From CAVVKW01 sp963761705 (GTDB taxonomy: Bacteria > Verrucomicrobiota > Verrucomicrobiia > Chthoniobacterales > JAATET01), in contig CAVXHK010000001.1 in assembly GCA_963761705.1 (NCBI GenBank), positions 1,612,001 to 1,676,000 of the forward strand: a stretch of DNA of 64,000 nucleotides, read 5' to 3'. The notes under the pieces are model-generated. The model was not told the origin of the DNA. It saw nothing but the letters and a program-made list of their open reading frames with translations, and did no database searches. The position numbers and the translations under genes are program-made. Position 1 is the stretch's first letter, and each line of letters begins with the position of its first letter. This document shows, piece by piece, positions 33,364-42,403 of the stretch.

Positions 33364-34581
33364 CTATCCCGCCGCCAGACCGAAGGCCTCGTGCGCCAAG
33401 TTGGCGGCTTTTTCGATGTCGGCTTCGTCGATGATGACGGCCGTTTTGATTTCGCTGGTGGAGATCATTTGGATGTTGATGCTGCCCTGCCCGAGACATT
33501 CGAAGAGCGTGGCGGCGACGCCGCTGTGGGAGCGCATGCCGATGCCGACGATCGAGAGCTTGGCGATGCCGCCTTGTTGGAACATCGGGCCGGCTTTGAT
33601 CTCGGCGAGGACGGCGTCGAGGGTGGGCGAGATTTTGTTCAGTTCGTCCTGGTTGAGCGTGAAGGAGATGTCGGTTGCGCCGGAGAGGGAGATGTTCTGG
33701 ACGATGACGTCGATGACCACGCTGGCGTCGGCGAGTGCGGTGAAGATGCAGGAGGCGGTGCCGGGGGTGTCGGGCACGTTGGTGATGGTGACCTTGGCTT
33801 GGTTGCGCTCGAGGGAGACGCCGCGCACGACGACGTTTTCGAGTCCGGGGATTTCTTCTTTCACAGCGGTTCCGCGATTGTTGTTGAAGGAACTGCGCAC
33901 TTCAAACGGGACTTTGAATTTTTTCGCGAACTCGACGGAGCGCGATTGCATGACCTTGCTGCCGCTGGAGGCCATCTCGAGAAGTTCGTCGTAGTAGATG
34001 GTGTCGATTTTGCGGGCGTCCTTCACGACGCGGGGGTCGCAGGTGTAGATGCCATCGACGTCGGTGTAGATCTCGCAATTGTCCGCCTTGAGCGCGCCCG
34101 CGACGGCGATGGCGGTGAGGTCGGAGCCGCCGCGACCGAGCGTGGTGATCTGGCCTTCGAGCGTCTGGCCCTGGAAGCCGGCGACGATGACGATCTCGCC
34201 GTCGTCGAGGTGGCGTCGAATCTGGCGCGGGGAGAGGTTGGAGATCTTTGCCTTGGTGTGAAAATGGTCGGTCAGGATGCCGGCCTGCGCTCCCGTGAGC
34301 GAGACGGCGCGGCCGCCGAGGGCGTTGATCGCCATCGCGGTGAGGGCGATGGTGGTCTGCTCGCCGGTCGAAAGGAGAACGTCCATCTCGCGGTCGGCGG
34401 GATTCGCGGAGACGGCGCGGGCGAGGTCGATGAGCTGATTTGTGACGCCCGACATCGCAGAGACGACGGCGACCACGGAATGGCCCGCTTGCTGAGTCTC
34501 GAGGATACGGCGGGCGACGTTGAGAATGCGTTCGGGGCTGCCGACGGAGGTGCCGCCGTATTTTTGAACGAGAAGGGACAT
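33364..34581 (-). CDS. lysC: Aspartate kinase
   Basis: A 405-residue aspartokinase catalysing the first step of the Asp-family amino acid pathway. The N-terminus (VQKYGGTSVGSPERILNVAR) holds the K-Y-G-G-T-S-V signature; GRGGSDLTAIAVAGALKADN is the conserved kinase core. Two C-terminal ACT domains (about 265-400; for example AKVTITNVPDTPGTASCIF and ISFTLNQDELNKISPTLDAV) are regulatory. The length is that of the monofunctional Lys- or Thr-regulated class. It lies downstream of the thrC/hom pair with an ABC exporter between, so the pathway is clustered. Confidence 0.97.
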   Translation of the reverse strand: MSLLVQKYGGTSVGSPERILNVARRILETQQAGHSVVAVVSAMSGVTNQLIDLARAVSANPADREMDVLLSTGEQTTIALTAMAINALGGRAVSLTGAQAGILTDHFHTKAKISNLSPRQIRRHLDDGEIVIVAGFQGQTLEGQITTLGRGGSDLTAIAVAGALKADNCEIYTDVDGIYTCDPRVVKDARKIDTIYYDELLEMASSGSKVMQSRSVEFAKKFKVPFEVRSSFNNNRGTAVKEEIPGLENVVVRGVSLERNQAKVTITNVPDTPGTASCIFTALADASVVIDVIVQNISLSGATDISFTLNQDELNKISPTLDAVLAEIKAGPMFQQGGIAKLSIVGIGMRSHSGVAATLFECLGQGSINIQMISTSEIKTAVIIDEADIEKAANLAHEAFGLAAG

Positions 34582-34623
34582 GTGGGTCGAAAAGTCTGAT
34601 GGTCGGAGCGACGAGAGGTCAAT

Positions 34624-36444
34624 TCAAGTCTGGGAAGCGGCGTGGAGATTGGCGAAGGGGCCGTCGGCTTGGAGGAGTTCGTCGTAGGTGCCGGACTCGA
34701 TGAGTCGTCCCCGGTCGAGAACGCAGATGGTGTCGGCGGCGCGGATCGTCGAGAGCCGGTGGGCGACGATGATGGTCGTGCGGCCGTGGGTGAGGGCGGC
34801 GAGCGCGGCCTGGACGTGGCGCTCGGACTGGGCATCCAGGGCGGAGGTGGGTTCGTCGAGGACGATGATCCGGGGATCGCGCACGAGGGCGCGAGCGATG
34901 GCGATGCGTTGTTTCTGTCCGCCGGAGAGCGTGGTGCCGCGCTCGCCGATGCGGGTATTCATTCCGTCGGGAAGTTCGTCGACAAATTCGTCGACGTGCG
35001 TCAGCCGGGTGACGCGGTGAAACCATTCGTCCGCGACCGAGGGAAGTCCGAAGAGGATGTTTTCGCGGATGGTGCCGTTGAAGAGCAGACTTTGTTGGGG
35101 GACGAGGGCGAGGCGGCGTCGCCAGACGCGGACGTCGATCGCCTCCATGTCGACGCCGTCGAGGAGAACGCGGCCGGATTGCGGGCGCAGGAATCCGATG
35201 AGGATGTTTGTGAGGGTCGACTTGCCGCTGCCGGATTCGCCGACGATCGCGACGGTGCGACCGGCGGGGATGGTGAGGTCGAGATCGGAGATGGCGCTTT
35301 GGCGACCGCCGTCGTAGGCGAAGTTCACGCCTTGGAACTCGATGCGGCCGGCGACTTCGGTGGGGGCGTCCTTCCCGTCGTTGTGCTCGAGGTCGGGCGA
35401 TTGCAAAACCTCGCCGAGGGAATGAAGGGATTCCGCGCCGCGGGAGAGGGTGGGATAGAGGTTGAGGAGCGTGTTGATTGAGTTCACCAGGTAGTTGAAC
35501 ATCGCCTGGTAGACGACGAGGTCGCCGACGCTCATCCAGCCGCGAACGACGAACCAGTAGCCGACGCCGAGAACGGCGAGGTTGAAGAGTTGGAAGGTGA
35601 GCCACGCGCTGGATTGGAAGAGGGCATTGACTCGGTCGAGGAGGCGGCCGTTTTTGTTGACCTCGGTGACGCGCTGGGTGAATTCGTCGAGGGCGAGGTC
35701 CTCGATGCCGTGGGCGCGGGCGAGCGGCATCATGTCCACCAACTCGACCGTGCGGGAATGGAGGTGTTCCATGCGCTCGCGGTAGTCGTGGTTCCGGGTC
35801 CGGATGGCACCGCGGAAGGACCGGGAGATGGCGACGGAAACGGGCGCGACGATGAGAAAGAAACCGAGCATGAGGGGTTCGGTGAAGGCGGTGTAGCCGG
35901 TGGCGATGACGAGCATCGTGACGGCGGAGATTCCGTTGTTGCCGAGTTCCATCGTCATGAGCTGCACCTGCTCGACGTCACGTAAGAGCTTGGCCTGGAG
36001 CCGACCGCTCTCCGCTTTTTGGTGAAACGACATCGAAAGCTGCTGGAGGCGGCGGGCGACACCGAGGCGGAGGCGTTGCTCGAGAGAACGGGCACACTCG
36101 CTGAGTCGAACGACGAACCAGGTGTGGACGGGGACGTTGAGTGCGAGGGCGAGGAGGGTCGTGCCACCCAGGGCGGCGAGGGCCGTGAAGTTGACGGATG
36201 CGGGCGTGACGAGCGAGTCGATGAGTCGGGCCAGGAAGATGGCGACGAGCCACTGGCCGGAGTTTTTGACCACGAAAATGATCGTCGTCGTCGCGTAGAA
36301 CCACGGGCCGCGGTCGATGAGCCGGGCGAGAATACGGAGGGGGGACTTGGCCTGGTAGGCGTGGTCGATGATTTCGGACGGGCCGCGGACCGCTGTCCTG
36401 GGCGCGGGTGGACGGTTGGGTCCGGCTGGCGATGAATCGCTCAC
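34624..36444 (-). CDS. ABC transporter, fused permease and ATPase (exporter type)
   Basis: A 606-residue half-transporter. About residues 35-330 form a six-helix exporter domain (YATTTIIFVVKNSGQWLVAI; TALAALGGTTLLALALNVPV). About 365-600 are the ATPase: Walker A GESGSGKSTLTN, ABC signature LSGGQKQRIAIARALV, Walker B IIVLDEPTSALDAQ and H-loop IVAHRL. Such fused half-ABCs act as dimers exporting lipids, peptides or drugs. The start is the GTG at 36444, which overlaps the thrC stop (GTGA). It is thus co-translated with thrC. A link to threonine export is possible but unproven. Confidence 0.93.
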   Translation of the reverse strand: MSDSSPAGPNRPPAPRTAVRGPSEIIDHAYQAKSPLRILARLIDRGPWFYATTTIIFVVKNSGQWLVAIFLARLIDSLVTPASVNFTALAALGGTTLLALALNVPVHTWFVVRLSECARSLEQRLRLGVARRLQQLSMSFHQKAESGRLQAKLLRDVEQVQLMTMELGNNGISAVTMLVIATGYTAFTEPLMLGFFLIVAPVSVAISRSFRGAIRTRNHDYRERMEHLHSRTVELVDMMPLARAHGIEDLALDEFTQRVTEVNKNGRLLDRVNALFQSSAWLTFQLFNLAVLGVGYWFVVRGWMSVGDLVVYQAMFNYLVNSINTLLNLYPTLSRGAESLHSLGEVLQSPDLEHNDGKDAPTEVAGRIEFQGVNFAYDGGRQSAISDLDLTIPAGRTVAIVGESGSGKSTLTNILIGFLRPQSGRVLLDGVDMEAIDVRVWRRRLALVPQQSLLFNGTIRENILFGLPSVADEWFHRVTRLTHVDEFVDELPDGMNTRIGERGTTLSGGQKQRIAIARALVRDPRIIVLDEPTSALDAQSERHVQAALAALTHGRTTIIVAHRLSTIRAADTICVLDRGRLIESGTYDELLQADGPFANLHAASQT

Positions 36445-37529
36445 GCCCGGAGGGCGCGGCGGACGGAATCGAGGTCCGCGTCGGTCTCCGTGGGCGCGTA
36501 GCCGCCGAACTTGACGGCGGTGTCGGAGTCCTTGAGGCCGTGACCGGTGACCGTGCAGACGATGGTGTCGCCTTCGTTCGTGTGGGGGAGTGGGCAGGTG
36601 GCGCAGCGGCGTTCGCACGCGCATTTCATGAGGCCCGCCACGGAGGCAGCGCTGGCGGGCTCGACGAAGACACCTTCGTTTTTCGCGAGCCAGGATTGGG
36701 CGGCCAGGATTTCTTCGTCGGTGACGATGTCGATGCCGCCGTGGGATTGGGCGATGGCATCGGTCGCGCCTTGCCAGCTGGCGGGATTGCCGATGCGGAT
36801 GGCGGTGGCCTGGGTCTCGGGGGAGTCGACGATTTTCTGGTGGAAAATCGGGGCCGATCCGGCGGCTTGGAAGCCGAGCATGCGGGGGAGCTTCGTGCTC
36901 TTGCCGAGGTGGCGGTATTCGCGGTAGCCCTTCCAGTAGGCGGTGATGTTGCCGGCGTTGCCGACCGGGAGGATGTGCAGATCGGGGGCGTCGCCGAGTT
37001 CGTCGATGACCTCGAACGACGCGGTTTTCTGGCCTTCGATGCGGTAGGGGTTGATCGAATTGACAACGGAGACGGAGCCGTCGGCGGCGAGTTCGACCAC
37101 GAGTTCGAGGGCGCGATCAAAATTGCCTCGGATGGCGACGACCTGTGCGCCGTAGACGAAAGCTTGCGCGAGCTTGCCCATCGAGATCTTGCCCGCGGGG
37201 AGGATGACGACGCAGCGGAGGCCGGCACGGGACGCGTAGGCGGCGGCGGCGGCGGAGGTATTGCCAGTGGAGGCGCAGACGAGGGTGTGGGCGCCCTCTT
37301 CGGCGGCTTTGCTGACGGCCATCGTCATCCCACGGTCCTTGAAGGAGCCGGTGGGGTTGAGGCCCTCGAATTTCAGGTAGACGTGGCGGTTGGTGAGTTC
37401 GCTCAACCGCGGGGAGTAAATCAGCGGCGTCGTGCCCTCGTTCAGCGAGATGACGGGGGTGGCGTCGCTGACGGGGAGGTGGGCGTGGTAACGGGCGATG
37501 ACGCCACGGTCGTGCGCGTGGAGTTTCAT
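36441..37529 (-). CDS. thrC: Threonine synthase
   Basis: A 362-residue PLP enzyme making threonine from O-phosphohomoserine. LNEGTTPLIYSPRLS is the N-terminal substrate segment, FEGLNPTGSFKDRGMTMAVS holds the Schiff-base Lys, and CASTGNTSAAAAAYASRAGL and LPVGNAGNITAYW are the phosphate-binding loops. The 362-residue length fits the short bacterial class. ERRCATCPLPH near the C-terminus carries two Cys, an unusual but plausible C-x2-C. The ATG at 37529 overlaps the hom stop as ATGA. Confidence 0.96.
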   Translation of the reverse strand: MKLHAHDRGVIARYHAHLPVSDATPVISLNEGTTPLIYSPRLSELTNRHVYLKFEGLNPTGSFKDRGMTMAVSKAAEEGAHTLVCASTGNTSAAAAAYASRAGLRCVVILPAGKISMGKLAQAFVYGAQVVAIRGNFDRALELVVELAADGSVSVVNSINPYRIEGQKTASFEVIDELGDAPDLHILPVGNAGNITAYWKGYREYRHLGKSTKLPRMLGFQAAGSAPIFHQKIVDSPETQATAIRIGNPASWQGATDAIAQSHGGIDIVTDEEILAAQSWLAKNEGVFVEPASAASVAGLMKCACERRCATCPLPHTNEGDTIVCTVTGHGLKDSDTAVKFGGYAPTETDADLDSVRRALRA

Positions 37530-38824
37530 TCGTCGAGTTGGTCGACCTGGAGAAGGGCCGGTTGCGAGTGAACGCACGGGAGGGCGGCAATGGTCGCGAC
37601 GGCTGCGACCATTTTGCCGTAGGGCGCGTCGTGGATCATCAGCACGAGTGGAAGCGGACCGGGTTCGTCCGATTCGGGCTGGATGACGGAGCTGATGCCG
37701 ATACCCGCCTCGCCGAGGACGTTGGCGATCTGAGCGAGGACGCCGGGTTGATCTTCAACGGTGAGGCGGAGGTAAAATTTCGAGACCGCGTCGTCGATTG
37801 GCTTGCACGTGCCGTAGAGATCGTGCGGTGTGAACCCGAAATTCGCGCGCGGCGAGCTGAGCGCGAGCGCGGCTTCGGCGAGGTCAGCGATGACCGAACT
37901 GGAGGTTGGATCCTGACCCGCACCGCGTCCGGAGAAGAGGGCCTCGCCTGCGATGTCACCCTGGAGCCAAACGGCGTTGAAGACGCCGTTCACGCTGGCG
38001 AGCACGTGGTTCGCCGGGATGAGAGTGGGGCAAACTCGGACCTCGATTGCTTCGGCGGCGTCGATCTTGATGGTGGCGAGCAGCTTGATCGCGTAGCCGA
38101 GCTGAGAGGCGAAGACGTTGTCCTCGGCGGTGATTCCCTCGATTCCTTCGACGCGGATTTCGTCGGGCTTGATCCAGAAGCCGTAGGCCAGCGCGGCAAG
38201 GATGAGCGTCTTGTGGGCGGCGTCCCAGCCGTTGACGTCGAACGCGGGGTCGGCTTCCGCGTAGCCGAGCCGCTGAGCGTCGGCGAGGACCTCGGGGAAG
38301 TCGCGGGTGCCCCCGGCCATCTCGGTGAGGATGTAATTGCTCGTGCCGTTGAGGATGCCGTGGATGGCGGCAAATTTATTGCCGACGAACGACTCGCGGA
38401 CGGCCTTGATGATCGGGATGCCTCCGGCGACGGCGGCCTCGTAGAAGATCGGTACGCGGGCCTCGTTCGCGAGGTGGAAAAGCTCGGGACCGTGTTCGGC
38501 GAGCAGGGCTTTGTTCCCGGTGACGACGATTTTCCCCGAGTCGATCGCGCGGCGGACGAAGGTCAGTGCCGCGTCGGTGCCACCGATCAACTCGACGACG
38601 ATTTTGATCTCCGGGTCGTCGAGCAGGGCATCGAGGTTGGTCGTGAAAAGCTCGGCGGGCGCGGAGACGTCCCGGGTTTTTTTGAGATCACGGACGACGA
38701 TGCGTCGGACTTCGAATTCCGCGCCGGTGCGTTCGGCGATGAGGGCCCGGTTGGCCGCGATGTTTTTGTAAACCCCGCTGCCAACGGTGCCAAAGCCCGC
38801 GAGTCCGATACCGATCTTATCCAT
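37526..38824 (-). CDS. hom: Homoserine dehydrogenase
   Basis: A 432-residue NAD(P)-dependent homoserine dehydrogenase. It has GLAGFGTVGSGVYKNIAANR at the N-terminus (Rossmann loop), VVTGNKALLAEHG, IPIIKAVRESFVGNKFAAIH with GILNGTSNYILTEM (active-site Lys and homoserine site), and LGYAEADPAFDVNGWDAAHK. A C-terminal ACT domain (LRLTVEDQPGVLAQIANVLG ...) gives feedback sensing. It converts aspartate semialdehyde to homoserine. The start at 38824 follows from the Rossmann motif position. It is the first gene of a minus-strand hom-thrC-ABC-lysC block. Confidence 0.97.
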   Translation of the reverse strand: MDKIGIGLAGFGTVGSGVYKNIAANRALIAERTGAEFEVRRIVVRDLKKTRDVSAPAELFTTNLDALLDDPEIKIVVELIGGTDAALTFVRRAIDSGKIVVTGNKALLAEHGPELFHLANEARVPIFYEAAVAGGIPIIKAVRESFVGNKFAAIHGILNGTSNYILTEMAGGTRDFPEVLADAQRLGYAEADPAFDVNGWDAAHKTLILAALAYGFWIKPDEIRVEGIEGITAEDNVFASQLGYAIKLLATIKIDAAEAIEVRVCPTLIPANHVLASVNGVFNAVWLQGDIAGEALFSGRGAGQDPTSSSVIADLAEAALALSSPRANFGFTPHDLYGTCKPIDDAVSKFYLRLTVEDQPGVLAQIANVLGEAGIGISSVIQPESDEPGPLPLVLMIHDAPYGKMVAAVATIAALPCVHSQPALLQVDQLDE

Positions 38825-38970
38825 GTAAGAGGGTGAGAGTCGGCGACGGGCGCGGGGGCTGTAAAGGGCGATCTGTGATTTCGAAGCCAAACCGGCTTCC
38901 TCAAGAATGCCGCCAGCAGCAGTCCGATCGCTGCCCCGTCGGTCGGTTTTGATCAGACCTGATTGCGTGA

Positions 38971-38996
38971 CCCCAGCTCCCCAGCTCCCCAGCTCC
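38971..38996. repeat. Short tandem repeat in the hom upstream region
   Basis: The 9-base unit CCCCAGCTC recurs nearly three times (CCCCAGCTCCCCAGCTCCCC and so on). It lies within the 222-base spacer between hom and the SLC13 permease, which otherwise shows no gene. Confidence 0.5.
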
Positions 38997-39046
38997 GCAA
39001 GCCGTTGGAGCCGCAGGCGGAAAATCCCGGCGGGTCGAGGCGAGAA

Positions 39047-40564
39047 CTACCTCGCCCAGTCCGGGACGACGTTTAGTTCGATGTCGAATGCCCAGCGGCC
39101 GATCAGCCACACGAGGACGACGATCACCGGGACGAGCACGATGTTGAGGATCAATCCGGCCCGGACCATGTCGGGTAGTCGAACGGCCCCGCTTCCGAAG
39201 ACGATGGCGTTTGGTGGCGTGCCGACCGGCATCATGTAGGAGCAGTTCGCGGCGAGCGCGGTCGGAATGAGGAAGAGGAGCGGGTTTTGCCCGAGACTCA
39301 CCGCGATGGCCCCAACGATGGGAAGAAACGTCGCGGCCGTGGCGGTGTTGCTGGTCAATTCCGTCAACAGCAGGATGCCGAAACACAGCGCGCCCACGAC
39401 CACGATGACCGGTAGGCCGGAGAGCACGGTCGCCAAGCTGCCGAGGTAATCGGCGACCCCGTGGGTCTGGATCGCGCTGGCGAGGCTGAGTCCGCCGCCG
39501 AAGAGAATGAGAACGTCCCACGGAAGGCCTTTGGTGGCTTCCCAATTCATCACGAATTCGCCGCGCCGCGCGTTGACTGGAATCGCGAAAAGAAGGAGCG
39601 CCCCGGCGATCGCAATCGTGGTGTCCGAGATCATCGGAATGGCCCGGGCCAGCAAAGGCTGGACGATCCAGCAAAGTGCGGTGATCGAAAAAACGATGGC
39701 GACGGAAAGTTCTCCGCGCGAGAGCGGGCCAAGGGCGGATCGGTTGCTGGCGATGAGCTCGCGCATTCCTGGCAGTTCGCCGCGATCGAGTCGGAAGGCG
39801 ATGCGGGTCAGAACGAGGTAGACCAGCGGCAGGCTGACGAGCGTGACCGGGAGACCGAGGGCCATCCATCGGCCGAAACCCAGTTCGACTTGATAAACGT
39901 TGTCCATGAATCCCGCGAGCAACGCGAGTGGCGGCGTGCCGATGAGGGTTGCCATTCCGCCCGTCGTCGATCCGTAGGCGATGGCGAGCATCAGAGCGGT
40001 CGCGAACCCACGGGAGGCCGGTCGATCGCCGTCGGTGGGAACCAGGGCGACGACGGACATCCCGATGGGCAGCATCATCAGCGCGGTAGCGGTGTTGCTG
40101 ACCCACATGCTGATGAACGCAGCAGCCAGCAGAAATCCGGCGAGGATTCGGGTCGGACGGGTGCCCATGCGCGCGATCAGGCCGATGGCGAGCCGTCGGT
40201 GCAGTCCCCACCGTTGCATGGCGAGCGCGATGAGAAATCCTCCCAGGAACAGAAAGATCAACGGATTTGCGTAGGGCGCGGCGGCTTCCCGCACCTCGGC
40301 GAGGTGGAGCGCGGGGAACAGGACCAACGGCAGCAGGGCGGTGGCGGGAATCGGGATCGACTCGGAAATCCACAGGGTCGCCATGAGGGCGGCGACGCCA
40401 ATGGTCCGCCAACCCTCGGGACTCAACCCGTCGGGAGCACCGGTGAGAAGGCTGAGGAGGAGGAATCCAGGGCCGATGATCCAGCCGGCCCATTGGCGTA
40501 TGCCATAGGGCTCGGCGGCCGTCGAGGCGGCAGGGGGACGGGGATCATCGGTGGGAGGAGTCAT
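39047..40564 (-). CDS. SLC13/DASS-family anion or dicarboxylate:sodium symporter
   Basis: A 505-residue polytopic inner-membrane carrier. The two pseudo-symmetric S-N-T motifs are visible (MWVSNTATALMMLPIG and TELTSNTATAATFLPIVGAI) with MPVGTPPNAIVFGSG, as in divalent anion:Na+ symporters such as SdcS and the plant/bacterial sulfate-dicarboxylate carriers. It would import succinate, malate, sulfate or similar. The ATG at 40564 (MTPPTDDPRPPAAS) is preferred; an ATG at 40606 would add 14 residues. It stands alone between two spacers. Confidence 0.9.
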   Translation of the reverse strand: MTPPTDDPRPPAASTAAEPYGIRQWAGWIIGPGFLLLSLLTGAPDGLSPEGWRTIGVAALMATLWISESIPIPATALLPLVLFPALHLAEVREAAAPYANPLIFLFLGGFLIALAMQRWGLHRRLAIGLIARMGTRPTRILAGFLLAAAFISMWVSNTATALMMLPIGMSVVALVPTDGDRPASRGFATALMLAIAYGSTTGGMATLIGTPPLALLAGFMDNVYQVELGFGRWMALGLPVTLVSLPLVYLVLTRIAFRLDRGELPGMRELIASNRSALGPLSRGELSVAIVFSITALCWIVQPLLARAIPMISDTTIAIAGALLLFAIPVNARRGEFVMNWEATKGLPWDVLILFGGGLSLASAIQTHGVADYLGSLATVLSGLPVIVVVGALCFGILLLTELTSNTATAATFLPIVGAIAVSLGQNPLLFLIPTALAANCSYMMPVGTPPNAIVFGSGAVRLPDMVRAGLILNIVLVPVIVVLVWLIGRWAFDIELNVVPDWAR

Positions 40565-40720
40565 CGGGAGACCGAAGTTGCGCGGTCGAATGTGATCATT
40601 CTTCATCGTCCGCGGAAGTCCCGATTCCTCCCGGGGATCGCGCCACGGCTGCCCGACTTCCCGATCAGACGATCGCTCGTTCCTGCTGCTGCGAAAGAGT
40701 CAAAATTTCTGAAAGTCAGT

Positions 40721-41212
40721 TCACTCCCCTGACGGCGAGTCCTGACCACTGACGGTGTAGGTGGAGTCGAACTCCATGGTTCGGAGGCTGGTTTCGATGG
40801 TGAGGTGGATCTTTCCGATCTTGGATTGGGGATCGTAGTCGGAGAAACGGGCTTTGATTTTTCGTTGATTGTCTTCGATCACTTTCGTCGAAAGTCCTTT
40901 GCCTGAGAGGGTGCCGCCGTCCCGGAGGTAGGTGGCGAGGGGTTGTCGGAGTGGGAGGGTGATCTGACCGTCCTCTGACTTTGATTTTTGGAGCGGGACG
41001 TCGATCGAATAGGTGCCGACGAGATCGCCCTCCTCGACTGACATTGCGCCGACGGAAAGATTGATCTTGGCGATACTCACGTAGGTCGCGGTGTCGGCGA
41101 CTTGGACGACGAGGCGATCGGATTCGTCCGCTTGGGTTGGCAACGCGGTCCATCCAGCGATGAAGGTCACGACCAGAGAAACGCGAAGTGAAATGGGCGG
41201 CAGGAGGCGCAT
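40721..41212 (-). CDS. Secreted protein of unknown function
   Basis: A 163-residue protein with a signal peptide (MRLLPPISLRVSLVVTFIAG, cleavage near QADES). The mature part is beta-strand-rich: RLVVQVADTATYVSIAKINL, GTYSIDVPLQKSKSEDGQI, SKIGKIHLTIETSLRTM. No family is recognised. It lies 51 bases upstream of the convergent-free lipoprotein gene's stop on the same strand, so it is probably expressed downstream of it as a pair of envelope proteins. Confidence 0.7.
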   Translation of the reverse strand: MRLLPPISLRVSLVVTFIAGWTALPTQADESDRLVVQVADTATYVSIAKINLSVGAMSVEEGDLVGTYSIDVPLQKSKSEDGQITLPLRQPLATYLRDGGTLSGKGLSTKVIEDNQRKIKARFSDYDPQSKIGKIHLTIETSLRTMEFDSTYTVSGQDSPSGE

Positions 41213-41263
41213 CGTAGGAGAATGAGGTCGCGAGGTGCGGATGACAATGCGTTGTGCGCGGCG

Positions 41264-42109
41264 TCAATTTCTCTGGCGACGTGACGGCACGCGCCCGGTG
41301 GCGGGGAGGATCGGTTCGGGTGGTTCGACTCCGGGTCGAAAGGGTTCTTCGAAGCGGATCTGACCTTCGCCGCGGCGTTTGGCGCGCATGGTTTGCTCCG
41401 CTGGGATCCAGCCTTTTTCGTGGGAATACTCCGAGAGCGTGGCGGTGATCTCGCGGGCCGTGCGGCGAATGTCGGCGGTGAGTCCGGGAAAAATGCCGAT
41501 CCCAGTGCCGACGGCGAGGCGACTGGCTCCGAGGAGGGCCTGCGCGCCGGTGGCGATGGTGAGGCCCGCGACCCCGCCGGGGCCGAGGGCAACGAATCCG
41601 GTGAGGTTGGCGACGGCTCCGGGGGGGGCGTTGGATCCACCGCTGGTGCGGATGGTCAAGATGGGGACGGGCGTGGGTGGGGCGAGGTCGTAAACGGTCG
41701 AGGTGGTGACGACCTTGGTGCCGCCGAGACCAAATCCAAAGATCGCTCGGAGTGCGCGGCTGCCTTGTTCGACGCGGTCGAATCGTCCGACGATGACCCA
41801 CGCTTCGGAGCGAGGGAGTTGCCGGGGGTCGAGGATGATCTCGGTCGGGACGAGGTTGTTGTCGATTCGCTTCGCGAGCTCGTTGCTGAGGGTGGCCGTG
41901 ATGCCTGCTTGAAAAGTCGCGAGCGCGAGGCCCTCGCGGTCGGCCCGGATGTTGTCGGCTGGTGCCGAGAATGGGACGACGTAGACGCGTTTGGGTTCGG
42001 TTGGCGACGGACTGGGATCGAAACGGTCGGGCGTCACGGAGGCGCAGCCAGTGGCGAAGAGGATCGCGGGGAGCGCGAGGGCGCGGGGGAGCCGGATTGC
42101 GAGATCCAT
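41264..42109 (-). CDS. Lipoprotein, DUF4410-like
   Basis: A 281-residue protein with a lipoprotein signal (MDLAIRLPRALALPAILFAT, lipobox ATGC). The mature domain starts KRVYVVPFSAP, continues FQAGITATLSNELAKRIDNN, and SEAWVIVGRFDRVEQGSRAL then RAIFGFGLGGTKVVTTSTVY resembles DUF4410 lipoproteins (the G-F-G-x-G-x-x-K/T-V-V-x-T pattern). That family's role is unknown. Alternative starts are ATG 42124 and 42142. Some genes of this family sit beside outer-membrane or secretion genes; here only another secreted protein follows. Confidence 0.65.
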   Translation of the reverse strand: MDLAIRLPRALALPAILFATGCASVTPDRFDPSPSPTEPKRVYVVPFSAPADNIRADREGLALATFQAGITATLSNELAKRIDNNLVPTEIILDPRQLPRSEAWVIVGRFDRVEQGSRALRAIFGFGLGGTKVVTTSTVYDLAPPTPVPILTIRTSGGSNAPPGAVANLTGFVALGPGGVAGLTIATGAQALLGASRLAVGTGIGIFPGLTADIRRTAREITATLSEYSHEKGWIPAEQTMRAKRRGEGQIRFEEPFRPGVEPPEPILPATGRVPSRRQRN

Positions 42110-42403
42110 GGATGCACGGGTCATGAGGAAACCGGAGGTCAAGGGAGCGAAGACGTCAACGTTTTGCGGGCAATTTACGGGAAATCGCCCGGCGATTTGG
42201 TCCGAACTTCGGGCGGGGATGCCGGAAGATACGGGCCGCGAGTGACCGGATCTTTGGTGAGGGGGGAGGGAACGGTGGGGGCGAATTGCCGGACGAGGGG
42301 GCTGGTTTAGACGAAAGATCTTTTGGCGTGGCGGGTGTTCTGGGCTGGATGCCTGCGCGCCCCAGCTTGCGTGGTGGGGTTTTCGGGTGCATAAGTTAAT
42401 CTA
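42110..42403. other. Divergent intergenic region before mqnE
   Basis: A 294-base spacer between a minus-strand lipoprotein and plus-strand mqnE, with no convincing ORF. It must hold both promoters. The only weak candidate is TTGCGT at 42367 with CATAAG at 42390 (17-base spacing), which would start transcription at or near the mqnE ATG and so a leaderless mRNA; no Shine-Dalgarno precedes that ATG. Confidence 0.4.

Noticed and set aside
38971..38996. Tandem CCCCAGCTC unit as a possible operator or array
   Set aside because: Only about three imperfect copies, no symmetry and no flanking regulator; kept only as a short tandem repeat.
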